Assembly (NCBI GenBank): GCA_001929475.1
Contig: LXFE01003343.1
Coordinates: 1 to 31,980, forward strand
From: Neolecta irregularis DAH-3
Taxonomy: Eukaryota; Ascomycota; Neolectomycetes; Neolectales; Neolectaceae
DNA length: 31,980 nucleotides
Direction of reading: 5' to 3'
Below, one piece after another: positions 9,812 through 19,649 of this stretch (position 1 is the first letter of the stretch; each line of letters opens with the position of its first letter). A program made the translations under genes and the position numbers. The notes under the pieces are model-generated. The model was not told where the DNA came from. It saw only the letters and a list, made by a program, of their open reading frames with translations, and ran no database searches.

Positions 9812-10397
9812 GCTTGTGTTTAAACCTGTCTTTATATTTAATGCAGTGGGGATCGATTCATTTATGGCCTTTACGTGAATGAGGAACTGATTGTATCTGC
9901 CCTTTTTAGACCTCAATATCTTTTGCTCTTGCTGTAGTGATAGTGCACTCTTACTCAAAGAAAATGAATTTCCTGTGATTCTTTTTACCCAAAATTTAAC
10001 GTTAGATCGCAAGAGGTAGTTAAACTTGGTGAATTACAAGAGATGAAAACCTAGGTGGACGAGTGATTAAGATTCGAAAACTTGGTTTAATTATATCGTG
10101 CGTAGATAGCGAATACTCCGATAATTCGAATCGACAGTAGAACAAGTTGCTTTTGCAAGGTGAAATCCTGTAGCTTCGGCTGTAATTATGCCCCACGCTA
10201 CATCGAGCCGCGTACTCAAAAATAATCCCAAGGGATATTCTGGATTTGGGAGAAGGACTGAAATTACACTAGTGGATGGCAAGGAAATATACCCCAAAAG
10301 TTTGTGTCTAATGCAATGACAATTGGATACGTTCTTTAGATTACCGTGATCAAACACCAAGCTATATTACGAAATCAGGTAACAAAAGATCATGTCT
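9812..10397. other. Convergent intergenic region, nothing recognised
   Basis: This 586-bp gap separates the 3' ends of the bromodomain-like gene (+) and the nitrilase gene (-). It holds short frames on the - strand (for example around 10091-10360) with no recognisable motifs. Probably 3' UTRs. Confidence 0.45.
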
Positions 10398-11543
10398 CTA
10401 TATTTCAGGGAACAAATCTCCACGTCTTTGTTCCCATAGCGGCATATCCTTGAGGGCTGTCAGCGGGATGCGAAGATGCGCATCAAACCTTTCGAACTCG
10501 GGATGTGATATCGTGGTTAATGTTAGCAATGGAGAAGCAAGGTTCATTTATTTCCGGACATTGAGCGACGACTGTACCCCAAGGATCAACTATCTAAAAG
10601 TATCATTCAGTGTAAACATATAGAGATTAGGTACCATCGCATGACCCCAAGATCCCCTTTTCCTATCTCCATCATGCCATCCAATTTGCGCAGCAGCCAT
10701 GATCCAACACTTTGTAAATGAGCTCGATCAGCTCTCATGAGGTAATACTTGCGAATCGATAGCTCGAGCCCTTAGTAGCGGCTCCCAATGTGCTGTGCCT
10801 GTTCTAAAATGTGAAAATGAAAGCATATACAAGGTACTTTATAGTAAACGCAGAAGGAAAAGATATTACATCTGCACCCAGACTGCGGAGCCTCAGTGAC
10901 ATTTCCGGGAATCGAATCTCTCCTCAGTTTGTGGTCGTGATATTTTAGTGTCATACATCGTAACATATAGCCATCCCCAGTCGGCCTATTGGTGACTTAA
11001 AGGGCGGTAAGACTGACTTCCCATGTTCTACAGAGTCTGATTCTTTGAGAACCGGACCGTTTGCTATGTTTACGTCAAAGAGGTGGAGCTTATGATAGCG
11101 GTAGGTGATATCGCCAGTTTGATCAATGTATAAGGATGTATTGACCAGCTTCCCTGGTGTCTTCGATAATTCATGAATTCCAACCTATCCTTTAAGTAAA
11201 CAGTGGAAACTCAAATTTACAGATAGAGAGGTCATTGTCTCCCTGGCAATCTCTCGCATTCCAGAGACGAACAATTGATGCTCATTTGATGCGACAAGTT
11301 GTAGAGACTCGTCAATACCTCTTGTACATATAAAGTCTGATGCTTCTGGAAGAAATACGACTTTGGCGCCGGCCTTGGAGGCTTTCTCAATGATGTCTGG
11401 TCTCATTTGTTGTGGTACGAACAATTAGCTATACCTTTACAGGCCAAAAGATTCGCCGAAATTCTAGATATAGCGCAGAATTGTCCTAGGAATTCGGTCA
11501 ATATGGATCTTGCAATGTTACTACCAACTGCTGCTAAAACCAT
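10398..11543 (-). CDS. Nitrilase-superfamily amidase, Nit1/Nit2 type
   Basis: Nine exons joined over eight introns of 34-41 nt encode 279 residues. The Glu-Lys-Cys triad is visible: FLPEASDF (Glu), RYHKLHLFDV (Lys) and AICYDIRFPE (Cys). TGTAHWEPLLRARAIDSQ, AAAQIGWHDGDRKRGSWGHAM and VDPWGTVVAQ are typical of the Nit branch. Nit1 removes the amide from deaminated glutathione; Nit2 acts on alpha-ketoglutaramate. Motifs here are closer to the Nit1/yeast Nit2 repair type, but substrate is not decided by sequence alone. It should be cytosolic or mitochondrial. The start at 11543 gives MVLAAVGQFCA, the usual family N-terminus, formed across a 39-nt intron. Confidence 0.92.
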
Positions 11544-11789
11544 TTAGGTGCCACGAATTTTGGATATGAAGGTTAACACTAAAAACTATAAACCATACAT
11601 TGAGTCCCTAAAACAAAGAGTCATATTATGTCTCTGCTCACGTTAGAAGCAGTATTGGGCTTTGTAAAGCCCGTCCCATGGGCTTTTCTGTGGGCCGGGG
11701 TGAAGCTATTCATTGCCCCAATGCCAAAGTGTTACACATTGAGATACTATCTAGACTTAGTAGTAGCAGCCGTTGTATATTCATTTCTT

Positions 11790-12000
11790 CCTCTTTCCTC
11801 AATTCAAAATTTAGCTCTCATGATACAAAGCTTCTCTTCCCGCTCTTTTCCTGTCAATAAACTTCAGCTCGATGTTTTGCCTCATCAGCTTTTCTCGATT
11901 TCCCTTGTCGTACCTGTGCTTCCAACTGTTGCAGACGCTCTTCCTGAGCAGTCTTCTAAGCTAACAATTCCTTCTCTTCGCGGCGGATGGGGTAGCGGTT
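11790..12000 (-). pseudogene. Decayed coiled-coil protein fragment
   Basis: One - strand frame reads RREEKELLA, stop, KTAQEERLQQLEAQVRQGK, then RKADEAKHRAEVY, stop, QEKSGKRSFVS, stop, ELNFELRKEEEM. The charge pattern is that of a long Glu/Arg-rich coiled coil interrupted by three stops. Each stop could arise by a single C-to-T or G-to-A change, as RIP would produce, although this is not proven. It lies inside the palindrome-flanked region, so it may be part of a transposon protein. I do not recognise the parent family. Confidence 0.45.
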
Positions 12001-12624
12001 CTGTAGGCATGTCGACCAGTAGCAACAGTCTGGTGGAGAGGCTGGAGAAGATGCTGGCGGTAATGGGCGGGGCAGCATCGAGGAGCTGTAAACCAATTAC
12101 CGTTACTCATTTCCAGCAGCATGATCTCTTCCAGTGCAACTTCCCACCAGAGCCCTTGCCTTTGCCCTTACTCCCCACCAGATCCCAGTATTTGTCTTTG
12201 CGTCAAGTGAAGTTGAGATGGCAACGTTTCATTAATATCCACCACAACACAATCGAATCACTCAATTATCATATTCAAAAACCTCCGCTAATTTATCGAG
12301 AAACACCTAGACACCTCTATTCCAGGTCTTCCAGAGCCTTCAGATCCCTCAAATCATTCCGATCTCTCCCCCGAAAGAAACTCTCCCTCCCAGAACCCTC
12401 CCAGGACCCTTCCCGAACCCCGTCGGAAAATCAACCCCCCTCACCCAAGACTCCTTCGTAGAAGCTGCCATCGCCTGCAGAGACCGTCCCCCGCAGAGAT
12501 TTCCGAGCGATTCCCACTGCAGGCCTACTCCCGCTAGTCGCTCGCCAAAAGGATAGAGTCCCGTCCCTGCAGCTCCCGCAGCCTGCCACCACAACCTGCT
12601 ACCTCGCCTGGTAGATCGACTCGT

Positions 12625-12660
12625 AATATCATATGATATTGAGGCTAATTAGCCTCAATA
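12625..12660. repeat. Overlapping perfect palindromes (16 bp and 24 bp)
   Basis: Positions 12625-12640 read the same on both strands (half-site AATATCAT). Positions 12637-12660 form a second perfect palindrome (half-site TATTGAGGCTAA). They share four bases. DNA like this can form a cruciform or hairpin or mark an element end. It lies about 85 bp past the stop of the - strand gene at 12745, so a role in its 3' end is also possible. Confidence 0.7.
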
Positions 12661-12744
12661 GCCTATATGAACTATATGGATATTGAATTGGGCCTGAACT
12701 ATATATGTTTGGATCCAAGCACTGAAAAACCCCAAGCTCAAAAT

Positions 12745-13731
12745 TTATTTCTTCTTCGACCGTCCATGTTCATGATCGGGAAATAGTTTGTGGTGGAAAC
12801 CCACGGTAGCACTGAGCGGAGTAATATCTCTGTCTTTCCCATTTCTAAGTAGATGACCAGCGCGTATTTCAGGTGCCAACAATTCCGTTCCATCAATTTC
12901 CAAATGTGATCTCTTAATGTCATCAGGAGTGACTGGCCGATCTTCAGCGATGGGGCACGATTTAACTGCGGTTTTTGATTCTTTCGAGCCTCCTTTCCTG
13001 TTGGACCTTTCTCTCACAGTCCCATTACTTCTTCGTCGACCTCTGTTCGTTGGGGTAGAAGGTTCCTTAGACGCAGAAAAATCTGTCACTGCATCTCTTG
13101 GTGGCCCACCTGGTTTTAGGAGCGACGTTTCATTTGAAGATTTTATAGGACTTGAGTCCTCTTCTGTTTCTGACCAATTTCGTTTTTTTCTGATACGCAA
13201 TGAACGTGGAGATGTGCTCTGCATATTTTCTACATTATTCATCAAAACCTGACCTTGTTCTTGAGCAATTTGGTCGATATCAGTGTCTGCTTCGCGAACG
13301 AATGAAAGGTTATTAATTACTGTCAAATCCTGAAGTCGAAAGGTATCATCTGATGTAGTAGGGTCTGCCAATTTTAAACACTGCAGTTTCAGAAGTAGAA
13401 AAATACCAGTTGAAGATTGTATAAAAGGAATATTAAGGGCGCTTTCTTCAATTAGGGCTTCATTGGAAACATCACCTATTAAGGTTATCATTTAGTGCAG
13501 CTTTTATACAATACCACAAAATATATTATCTTGGCAAAATCTTTTTTCAGACGCCGTGATGGTCGCATAATCTACTAGATGCATTAGAAATTATTGATGC
13601 AATGCAGGTATACCGCTAACTGGAGGCTCTGATATCTCGTCCTCCGCCATTTCGTCTCCAACATTCTCTCGTTCATACGGGACCGCTCTGGTTCGATAGG
13701 AGCCCTCATACAAGCTCCCTGATACTACCAT
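12745..13731 (-). CDS. Unrecognised basic, mostly disordered protein
   Basis: I do not recognise the family. Exons 13731-13614, 13574-13515 and 13475-12745 are joined by two 39-nt introns and encode 302 residues. The N-terminal third is acidic and more ordered (YERENVGDEMAEDEISEPP, then ASEKRFCQDNIFCGDVSNEA). The rest is rich in Ser, Arg and Lys, with clusters such as RKKRNWSETEEDSSP, NRGRRRSNGTVRERSNRK and a KKK end. The shape suggests a nuclear, phospho-regulated protein (several SP/TP sites). Its start lies about 115 bp from the stop of another unrecognised gene on the same strand; one longer gene cannot be excluded. The start is the first ATG of the frame. Confidence 0.6.
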
Positions 13732-13846
13732 ATAAGTACCCGACAATATAAGTACGTGCATTCAGTCGATTTCGAAGCATGATCTTGGATTGGATCGGAA
13801 GATGTGAGGTTTCGTAGGGAAGCCGACATCAAATCTTGACCTTTAA

Positions 13847-14668
13847 CTAACATTCAGGAAAATTCCGCAGAACTTGTATTCGCATACTAACTACATCGAA
13901 TTCGACATGATCAACCTCACTGTCTGATTGCTCATCGCTTGACTCTTCGAATTCAATGTATCCGGCAGTTGTATTGATGATACTGTCAGGAACTTCGTCT
14001 GTCTCGTCTTCACTGTCCAAATTGATAATATGAGATGAGATCGAGAGCTTTTGTGGCTGTACCAAGTGATGTTGCTCGCACAGTGTCTCCGAATCATCCA
14101 GCTGAATGCTGTCTTGAATATGATCGGTTTCGTCCCCATCATTGCTGGAGGTTGCAGGGATGAACTCAGAAGTTCCGACAGGGTCTTGCAAATATGACCT
14201 TCGAGTGCCTTGGTCTGTTAGATCTTCTTCGTTTTCGTAGGCTTCTTCTGAGCTCTCAAACTCTTCTTTGTCTGTTGGTATGACAATAGAAGCAAAATCC
14301 TGGGAATCGCCATCCTTAACATATACCGCCCGCCATTGTTCATGGGGCTCTGTTATTCGGTCTTCTAGATCCTCTAAACGTAAACTGTGTTCCCTGTATT
14401 TCTGAACTGTATCGCTTAGAGTCCCACTAGGACTCTCTGGCTCCTGATTTTGTTCCAAGTGGCTCCAGGAGTTTACTGGCTGTTCTCTCCGAATAGTCTC
14501 GAAACCATGCTGGATCCGCTCCTTTGCAGCATCCCGGATCTTCCGCCTCTTGAAATCAAGGTCAAACGCTTCATTCTCGCGTTTAATACTTGAAACCCGT
14601 TCCTTAAAGGAGGACAGCCATGAACCAAAGTCGTCGGCTTCAAAGGCACCGAGAAAATGGCGCTTCAT
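13847..14668 (-). CDS. Unrecognised acidic protein with basic N-terminal helix
   Basis: A single-exon frame of 273 residues starts MKRHFLGAFEADDFGSWL. Residues 18-50 form a charged, probably helical stretch (KERVSSIKRENEAF, DFKRRKIRDAAKER) that may carry a nuclear signal. The remainder is very acidic and Ser-rich (EEFESSEEAYENEEDL, NLDSEDETDEVPDS, EESSDEQSDSEVDH). I cannot name a family. An alternative ending uses a ~45-nt intron starting GTTAGTATG near 13891 and would replace the last residues. Acidic tails of this kind are common in chromatin or nucleolar proteins, but that is only an analogy. Confidence 0.6.
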   Translation of the reverse strand: MKRHFLGAFEADDFGSWLSSFKERVSSIKRENEAFDLDFKRRKIRDAAKERIQHGFETIRREQPVNSWSHLEQNQEPESPSGTLSDTVQKYREHSLRLEDLEDRITEPHEQWRAVYVKDGDSQDFASIVIPTDKEEFESSEEAYENEEDLTDQGTRRSYLQDPVGTSEFIPATSSNDGDETDHIQDSIQLDDSETLCEQHHLVQPQKLSISSHIINLDSEDETDEVPDSIINTTAGYIEFEESSDEQSDSEVDHVEFDVVSMRIQVLRNFPEC

Positions 14669-14918
14669 CAATATCGCGGGGATTTGGTGACGTTATAGCA
14701 TTTGATAGGACGATCGGTTCAGGTTAAGACATGAGAATGGCGACGGAAAGAAATAGAATCAAAATTCACAATACAGATTTTTAGAAGTACTCGATTCTAC
14801 AAAGCTAGTATAAGTTTTATATCTACAATGGTAGGACAATATGAGAAGTCCTCCAATTTCTAACAGCAGACCGACTTGTCCAGCGAACGTCAGCTTTCAA
14901 CATCTTCAGTCTTCACAC

Positions 14919-15702
14919 ATGCTACTCATTTCACTCTCCGCCTTATTTCTCCCTGTCACTTCCCTCTACTTCTATCTCGAAGGGTCTGATAAGCGGTGCT
15001 TCCTTGAAGAATTACCAAAAGACACCCTTATGACCGGTATGTTTTAACCTATCATAAATCTGAGGAAAGGCAAAATTCGAGCCGAAGAATACAACAGCGA
15101 TCAGAACGCTTACGTAGTCAATCCCCAACTTGGCATTCAGATTACTGTTGATGTAAGAGAATTGGATTTAAAGACTGGATTACTTACGGATAGGAAACTT
15201 TTGACAATGACCATCGAGTCGTCAATCAACGAGCTCAAAGCGAGGGCCGATTCACGTTTACTGCAGCTGAAAGTGGCGAACATAGGATCTGCTTCCAGAC
15301 GAATGCCGGAGGCGGATGGTTTACTTCTTCTCATGTCGTAAGTTCAACCATCATGAACATACTAAGCACCTGTAGAAGCTGCATCTCGATCTCGCAACTG
15401 GAGATACCAGTTCTATTGATTCAAAGTCTGATGAGAAGTATAAGGATTTACTTCAGCGAATCAGTGATCTTAACTCTCGGCTACACGATATCCGGCGAGA
15501 GCAGTTATTTCAGCGGGTATGTTTTCCGTAGTTCTCTATCTAACAATGATAGGATCGGGAAGCTGATTTTCGCAACATTTCCGAAAATGTAAACACACGA
15601 GTTATTCGATGGACAGTCATACAATTTCTTGTTTTAGGGGCAACATGTGCATGGCAGCTATCTCATTTGACGACATTCTTTACCAAACAGAAGTTAGTTT
15701 AA
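14919..15702 (+). CDS. p24 family (emp24/gp25L) cargo receptor
   Basis: Exons 14919-15036, 15070-15152, 15194-15337, 15376-15516 and 15553-15702 encode 211 residues, the normal p24 length. A signal peptide ([15 protein letters not shown]) leads into [17 protein letters not shown]. The GOLD domain with its Cys pair ([17 protein letters not shown]), a coiled coil ([20 protein letters not shown]), a membrane span ([15 protein letters not shown]) and a cytosolic tail FFTKQKLV follow. The tail has the diphenylalanine COPII signal and a KxKxx COPI retrieval signal. p24 proteins cycle between ER and Golgi and sort GPI-anchored cargo; features suggest the Erp1/p24-alpha type. An in-frame upstream ATG at 14841 exists, but the signal peptide favours 14919. 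Its stop is 17 bp from that of the next, convergent gene. Confidence 0.92.
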
Positions 15703-15719
15703 CTATTTCTCTAAAATAA

Positions 15720-16232
15720 TCAGGATGTAGCAGATTCGGGGGATGATGAAATCCAAGTTATAGTTATGGATAGGTAGATATCGCTGGCAGCTTGTTTGAC
15801 CGTAACGCTTCCTACCAATAAGCCTTTTCGCATTTTAGGCAATTGCCATCTTTTTCAATTTCCCAGAATCCGCCTTGAGCGTTAAATAATCCTCTCCCAT
15901 TTCCTTCCTGGTAAACGGTCACGTTGACGATGTATTTGTATCCAGACTCTTTACATTCCTTTAGCTGCCTCAAGATTCCTGTCTAAAATAATCAGTCATC
16001 CGGCCTGCTGAGGAACGCGTATGATCAATGATTTCGACCATCCTTGTGCACTTGTGTGGGTATATACTGGCTCCGGTGGAAATACTGTGTTTATCTGAGA
16101 GGCGCAGAAATCGAGGATTTGCAATTCGGAGAAGGGCTGGATTCTCTTTAGTCGTCCAATCCCATTGATTATAGGAAAACATACACAATTCGATGGGAAT
16201 GGAGAGGATACACTTGGCACCTTTGAGGTCAT
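15720..16232 (-). CDS. Dynein light chain, Tctex-1 (DYNLT) type
   Basis: Exons 16232-16185, 16136-16017, 15982-15816 and 15783-15720 encode 132 residues, the family size. Diagnostic words in order: YTHTSAQGWSKSLIIR (family YxH...W...II), ESGYKYIVNVTVYQ, GLFNAQGGFWEIEKDG and the last strand IYLSITITWISS. Tctex light chains dimerise on the dynein intermediate chain and connect cargo to the motor. Introns are 48, 34 and 32 nt; the 32-nt one lacks a clear branch site, but without it the last strand is out of frame. Normally aromatic positions after EKDG are Cys here, so the protein is divergent or slightly degraded. Confidence 0.65.
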
Positions 16233-16677
16233 GACGTGGGACAAGATTTGGGCTCAAGGGGTTGACTTCTCCTTCACAATTCTTGTTTCATTGCCTGTTC
16301 GATTGTCAAATTTTTCTATAAGAATAAACAGTACCAATATATTTGCACAATGTAAATGATATATGCAATCAAGATGATCAAATGCCTTAAAATACAGGAT
16401 CTGAGTTAATGATGAAACCTCATATCCCGGAAATTTAGATGGAGAATTAATGTAGAAGTATACTATGTCTAAACGTCCTGCTGGCTGTGAACCATAGAAG
16501 CCAGGTTAACTAAGAAAATCCAATTATGTTGGAAGATTTCAATTAGTCTCTATAGTATTTTGCATATTGTAATAATTACTCAACTTGATTGATTTGTCTA
16601 TATTCAGATATTACTGAGAAACCCCCTTCCATAGTCAACATATAAGCATATATCCCACATTGTGCATCTCGTTTTAT
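16233..16677. other. AT-rich intergenic region, nothing recognised
   Basis: This 445-bp gap lies between the dynein light chain start and the stop of the 95-residue gene, both on the - strand. It is very AT-rich and holds no frame or RNA that I recognise. Confidence 0.45.
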
Positions 16678-17037
16678 TTAAGCATATTTCTTTTCCGCAG
16701 AGAGTGGACAACACCGACAGTCTTTCGAAGGTTCGCAGTAGTGAGGACTAGGAATGTAAATATATATCAGTAAGATACAGCATACAAATAAGTATCACAT
16801 TCATCCCAAGAACCATATTCCTCCTGCTCAGACCATTCGTCCAGGACACGGCTAGTGTTAAGGAAGTTATATTGTACATATATACTCTCTCAACGCTTTT
16901 TCTTTCGAAATACTTCCATCAGAAGTTTGAACATCGCTGCTCTTCGTACATAATTGACTGTTGATAGACTTGAGAAGAGAAACATTGTTGAGGGATGAGA
17001 TGATGCGAGAAGTAACGTTGGTTTGAGTAGCAGACAT
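16678..17037 (-). CDS. Small 95-residue protein with Cys-rich C-terminus, unknown family
   Basis: Exons 17037-16886, 16851-16786 and 16747-16678 join over 34- and 38-nt introns with good borders (GTATAT...ACTAG and GTATGC...CCTAG). The product begins MSATQTNVTSRIISSLNNVS. A charged middle (SKEKALRDRVLDEWSEQEEY) is followed by CDTYFPHYCEPSKDCRCCPL. Five Cys in ~20 residues suggest a metal site or disulfides, but there is no signal peptide, so a metal site is likelier. A TATA box (17088-17098 on the - strand) and a pyrimidine-rich leader precede the ATG. I know no family; it may be lineage-specific. Confidence 0.55.
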
Positions 17038-17140
17038 GGCAAGCAGGTGGGAAAGATTCTTGCCAAGTTAAGAAACGCGGGAGATTGGTATTTATAAACT
17101 ACTGCCTGACTAAGCCGCAGCTTGCTCTGTTGGGTACTCC
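17038..17140. promoter_or_regulatory. Bidirectional 103-bp promoter with TATA box
   Basis: This short spacer separates the 95-residue gene (-) from Tca17 (+). TTTATAAATA on the - strand (17098-17088) lies about 50 bp before the ATG at 17037, a good TATA position for that gene. Function is inferred from position. Confidence 0.45.
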
Positions 17141-17720
17141 ATGACAGGAGTGTCCAAATTGAGTTCGGAACCTCGTGTCCATAACACTACACAAATGACT
17201 TCGCTATCTCAGAGATCAGTATCGCATTCACTGTCTTCGATAGCTTGTATAGCTATCATTGGGAAACTCAATAATCCCTTGCTGGTAAAATGTCTGGATT
17301 CATCTGTACCAGAACGCGACTTTCATTTATTATGTTATAGTGCTTGCGATGTCTTTGATGAAAGATGTGCTTGTTCCCCTGTATGCTCTGAACTCATAAG
17401 ATAGCCTCAAAAACAGACTCTTACTTCGGACTCTTGTTGTGCTTCGAGGACTATGCGGCCTATGGATATCAGACAAATACAAAGAATAAAATTATTATTA
17501 TTTTTAACCACTCTGATGCTGCTATCAAGGACCAGGAAGTTAAATCGGTATCACAGAAGCACCTCTATACGCTTACTTTAAGGCGTTTAAGGAAATACAT
17601 GAAGCTCTCATTGGCCTGTCGTGTAATCCATTCTTTATCATTGATGAAAAACAGGGCATCAAATCGACGAAATTTGAAAGTAAAATCGAACAAGTCGCAG
17701 CCAAATGGACGAAAGCATAA
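17141..17720 (+). CDS. TRAPP complex subunit Tca17/TRAPPC2L-like
   Basis: Exons 17141-17366, 17405-17547 and 17583-17720 encode 168 residues (150 from the second in-frame ATG at 17195, also plausible). The longin-fold words of the sedlin-like family are present: IACIAIIGKLNNPLLVKCL, FHLLCYSACDVFDER, FGLLLCFEDYAAYGYQTNT, KIIIIFNHSDAAIKDQEV, then ALIGLSCNPFF and FESKIEQVAAKW. In yeast Tca17 helps assemble TRAPP II, which activates Rab GTPases at the Golgi. The 38-nt intron was placed at AGA T / CC TCA because it alone removes the stop and keeps frame. Tca17 is preferred over Trs20 because of the IGKxNNPL and YGYQTNT words. Confidence 0.8.
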
Positions 17721-18160
17721 TCATTATTATGATACCAAGCTTACGGAGAGTTTTTTCAGACGCACATGTGGCCTATTTTCTTTTTAAGGATCGAATTCAG
17801 GTTCTTAATTTCCAATTAGTGCTAGTTTGGATTTTTCGGTCACAAGAATTTTTCTCTTGCAAGACCTTAGTTTGGTCTTGGACATTAGAACTGGATTCAC
17901 ACTATAGACTTTCTATTCAGCTTCATTGGTAGCCGATACCCTATCAAGGGTAGGATCTGATATGTTCACAAAATAATCATTTCCATGTTGTGGCATCTCG
18001 AACCATTTTTCACGAAGCCAGGCAGAGGTTACATCACAGAGAACCCCCAACTCTATCACGGTACAACGACCAAAAAAAAGAAAATAAACCACCTAGAAAA
18101 GCATACAGAAACCACATTAATGTTCATGATTCATGACATACATTTCCCATATGCCGTCAA
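17721..18160. other. Convergent intergenic region with a short hairpin
   Basis: The 440 bp between Tca17 (+) and shugoshin (-) stops hold no gene. TACCCT-atca-AGGGTA at 17937-17952 is a perfect 6-bp inverted repeat. No strong function can be assigned. Confidence 0.4.
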
Positions 18161-19649
18161 TTAAGCAACCATACTGATCCTCCTCTTCCGACCCATTTGA
18201 CCACCTTCATCACTCTCCTCGAATTCAAAAATGTTTGAATCTTTTGTAGAATCAATGGGAGAATGTAAAGAACTAGTCCGTCGCCTTCTGATATTGTTTT
18301 CTTTTCTTGGATTCTCAACATCGGGCTCAGACGGTCTATTGATACTTTCTGGAGTTGCAGAAACAATGCTCGAAGGTGTTGTAGCTGCAATTCCTGCTAA
18401 ATCTCGTTCCTTACTTGTTCGTCTTACAACTTTTCGTTCGTGATCTTCCTTTTTGATGCGACGGGGGACAGTGTGCTCTCCTGGCGTTTCTTCTCGACGC
18501 ATCTTGGTTCGAAGAGAAGGAAGGGCGTAATTTACTTGTTTTCGAGCTCGACGAGATGATACACCATCTTCCTGAAGTTGGTCTTCTAGCCGTTTGTTTG
18601 AAGACTGATCTAGCATACAGTCAGCTGGATGCAACGTAAGAAGATATACTGGGAGTTAATATGCTTTTCTTCGGACTTTCTTCCTCTACCTTGATTTTCA
18701 CAGTAGAGAGAACGAGATTTTCCTTTTCTGCATCTTGTTCTTCCAATAATATTGAGTTTGGATTAACTCGTAAAGGAGGCTGACGAAGACTTTGGGTAGC
18801 GTTGGGACGAACGTTATCTCGTCGTTTACCTTGGTTTACGAAGGTTTCCTCGCGTATGTCTGATGAAGCAAAATCTCTTGTCTCTCGTCTGTTATGAGAA
18901 GGCTGAGTATCTGGTACCTCCTCAAGCTCTACTAGAGAAAAATTATCGTCAGCTGGAGGAGACGACGAGGATTGTTTGCGATTATGGCGGCGTTCAATAA
19001 TCGTCTCCCCTTGATGTGGAGGTGATGATATTATTTCACTGTTTCTAGGATATCAAAACCATTCGTAACGTAATTTAAATGCATACGCCTCAGCACTGTG
19101 TCGCATAGATGTTCGCATGCCTGAACTCTCTGATATAGACGGCAAGTCGGCTCTTCTTCGTTCCTGAAAGTCAATCAATCATTGTTAATCGACTTATCGC
19201 CCTACCAGCTTGGCCCCAAAATCAACAAAAGGCTCATCAACAGCCGGTGGTATACTCTTTTTCGCAGTAAGAATTTCGCCCGCAGGAATATCATAATCGT
19301 CCAATGTATGACTCTCTTGGTTAAGCAGCGATAGTATATCTCCACATTCTCGGAGCTTTTTCTCCAATTCCATTCGAACATAATTGACTGAATCGCCCTT
19401 TTATGTCAAAACATGTTGTTCTTCCAAACGACGCACCTTATCAAATTGTGCCTGTAAATGAATATTCGCTGTTCTCAATTCGATATTCTCCATAGAAAGT
19501 CTCCGAACTTCCTTCTCCAAGTTTTGTATTCGAAGTGACTGAAAAGTATTGGCTTTGATGATATCTCTGTTCTGCCGGATATGTTTGCGTTTAACTAAAA
19601 GTGAACCAGTTCCAAAGAGTTCTCCTACATGATTCAACAGATTCCCCAT
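18161..19649 (-). CDS. SGO1: Shugoshin (centromeric cohesin protector)
   Basis: Five exons (introns 19436-19398, 19205-19164, 19086-19045, 18649-18610, all 39-42 nt) are joined. The N-terminal coiled coil reads KRKHIRQNRDIIKANTFQSL, then RIQNLEKEVRRLSMENIELR, and continues after the first intron as YVRMELEKKLRECGDILSLL. This is the PP2A-B56-binding homodimer. The middle is disordered. The basic SGO motif SRRARKQVNYALPSLRTKMR near the C-terminus binds histone H2A phosphorylated by Bub1. Shugoshin protects pericentromeric cohesin and aids bi-orientation. Read without the first intron, a TAA appears in the coiled coil; GTGCGT...AAAAG (39 nt) removes it. The C-terminal tail is Ser/Arg-rich. Confidence 0.93.

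Larger units (their letters stand above)
11600..12720. mobile_element. Probable decayed transposon or repeat relic
   Basis: No intact gene fits this 1.1 kb. The left part has GGGCTTT-GT-AAAGCCC (11657-11672), CCCATGGG (11675-11682) and further GGGC words, like the GC-rich inverted arrays at hAT-type ends. The right part has a perfect 24-bp palindrome at 12637-12660 overlapping a 16-bp one at 12625-12640, then a repeated TGAACTATAT. Between them lies a stop-ridden coiled-coil frame on the - strand and a locally GC-rich stretch (12340-12600). A 277-codon + strand frame (11628-12461) has no recognisable motif. The transposon class is a guess; no terminal repeats or target-site duplication were established. 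Confidence 0.4.

Noticed and set aside
11628-12461. 277-codon + strand protein
   Set aside because: It has no family motif or protein-like organisation and runs antisense to the decayed coiled-coil frame; chance openness in a repeat relic is likelier.
18610-18649. A 25-nt intron in shugoshin
   Set aside because: A 40-nt version with a CTGAC branch site is in frame and has a better acceptor context.
19398-19436. Premature TAA inside the shugoshin coiled coil, or a 15-nt intron removing it
   Set aside because: A 39-nt GT-AG intron with a GTGCGT donor removes the stop and keeps the coiled-coil frame, so neither a nonsense mutation nor an ultrashort intron is needed.
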